DNA from: an uncultured Lachnospiraceae bacterium
GTDB lineage: Bacteria > Bacillota > Clostridia > Lachnospirales > Lachnospiraceae
Length of the DNA: 23,277 nt
NCBI GenBank assembly: GCA_900548905.1
Contig: URMK01000079.1
Location: 1 to 23,277 of the forward strand
Reading direction: 5' to 3'
Every line of letters begins with the position of its first letter. Position 1 is the first letter of the stretch. The position numbers and the translations under genes were made by a program. Shown here one piece after another: positions 23,158 through 23,277 of this stretch. The notes beneath the pieces were generated by a model. The model had not been told where the DNA came from, ran no database searches, and saw nothing but the letters and a program-made list of their open reading frames with translations.

Positions 23158-23277
23158 GTAACCGTTCAGACGCCCTTTGAGTCCTGCGGCATCCCCTCCC
23201 CCACCCGGCTTTACCCTGGGGACGGCGGTGCTGCAAGGATTCCTGGAAGGGGCGTCTGAAAACGCCAGTCCTTACGC
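23158..23277 (+). repeat. Left part of the palindromic repeat, cut by the window edge
   Basis: It begins with an intact GTAACCGTTCAGAC (23158-23171) followed by GCCCTTTG. Its last 48 bases match 9031-9078 with one difference. The other half lies beyond the window. It is upstream of the sufC promoter. Confidence 0.8.

Overview
The window most likely comes from a gut Clostridia genome of the Lachnospiraceae type. The pointers are a YesM/YesN-LplABC-type carbohydrate importer with no ATPase of its own, a GH36 alpha-galactosidase with its own AraC regulator, a GHKL/LytTR two-component pair, a 3H-domain niacin repressor, a two-gene SufC/SufB-like Fe-S system, purine-rich GGAGG ribosome sites and moderate GC. 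This assignment is inference; there is no rRNA or other phylogenetic marker. I found no tRNA, rRNA, transposase or CRISPR array.

Layout. (1) 118-6746, all minus: sensor kinase and AraC-type response regulator (yesM/yesN type), a terminator, a very large hairpin, then a sugar-binding lipoprotein and two permeases. (2) 7144-8890, plus: a NiaR-type repressor followed by a PTS-EIIC-like membrane protein, separated by a region with a NiaR-like operator. (3) 9197-16922, minus: a LytTR regulator and a GHKL kinase with overlapping genes, a 78-residue orphan protein with its own promoter and terminator, a 1166-residue J-like/TPR protein and a 566-residue Hsp70 homologue. (4) 17106-21226: alpha-galactosidase and a mutarotase-like protein (minus), divergent from an AraC activator (plus). 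(5) 21342-22998, minus: SufC and a short SufB/D-like scaffold, preceded by a leader with a terminator hairpin.

A 14-bp motif, GTAACCGTTCAGAC or its complement, recurs in intergenic spaces along the window (72-85, twice in 2041-2070, 7029-7042, 7787-7800, 23158-23171). It forms the ends of a longer self-complementary repeat, seen in part at both window edges and as a decayed copy at 8980-9180. This looks like a non-autonomous MITE-like or REP-like family whose transcripts would fold into strong hairpins.

The best candidate for an undescribed system is region 3. The orphan small gene at 14482-14718 has a TTGACA promoter with two direct repeats of TCTCCCA, 20 bp apart, just upstream. That is the arrangement expected for a LytTR regulator, and the LytTR/GHKL genes lie directly upstream. 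The next genes encode an atypical chaperone pair: an Hsp70 and a J-like domain that lacks HPD, fused to a long TPR array. Second is the NiaR-linked EIIC-like protein, a plausible niacin-type transporter rather than a sugar PTS.
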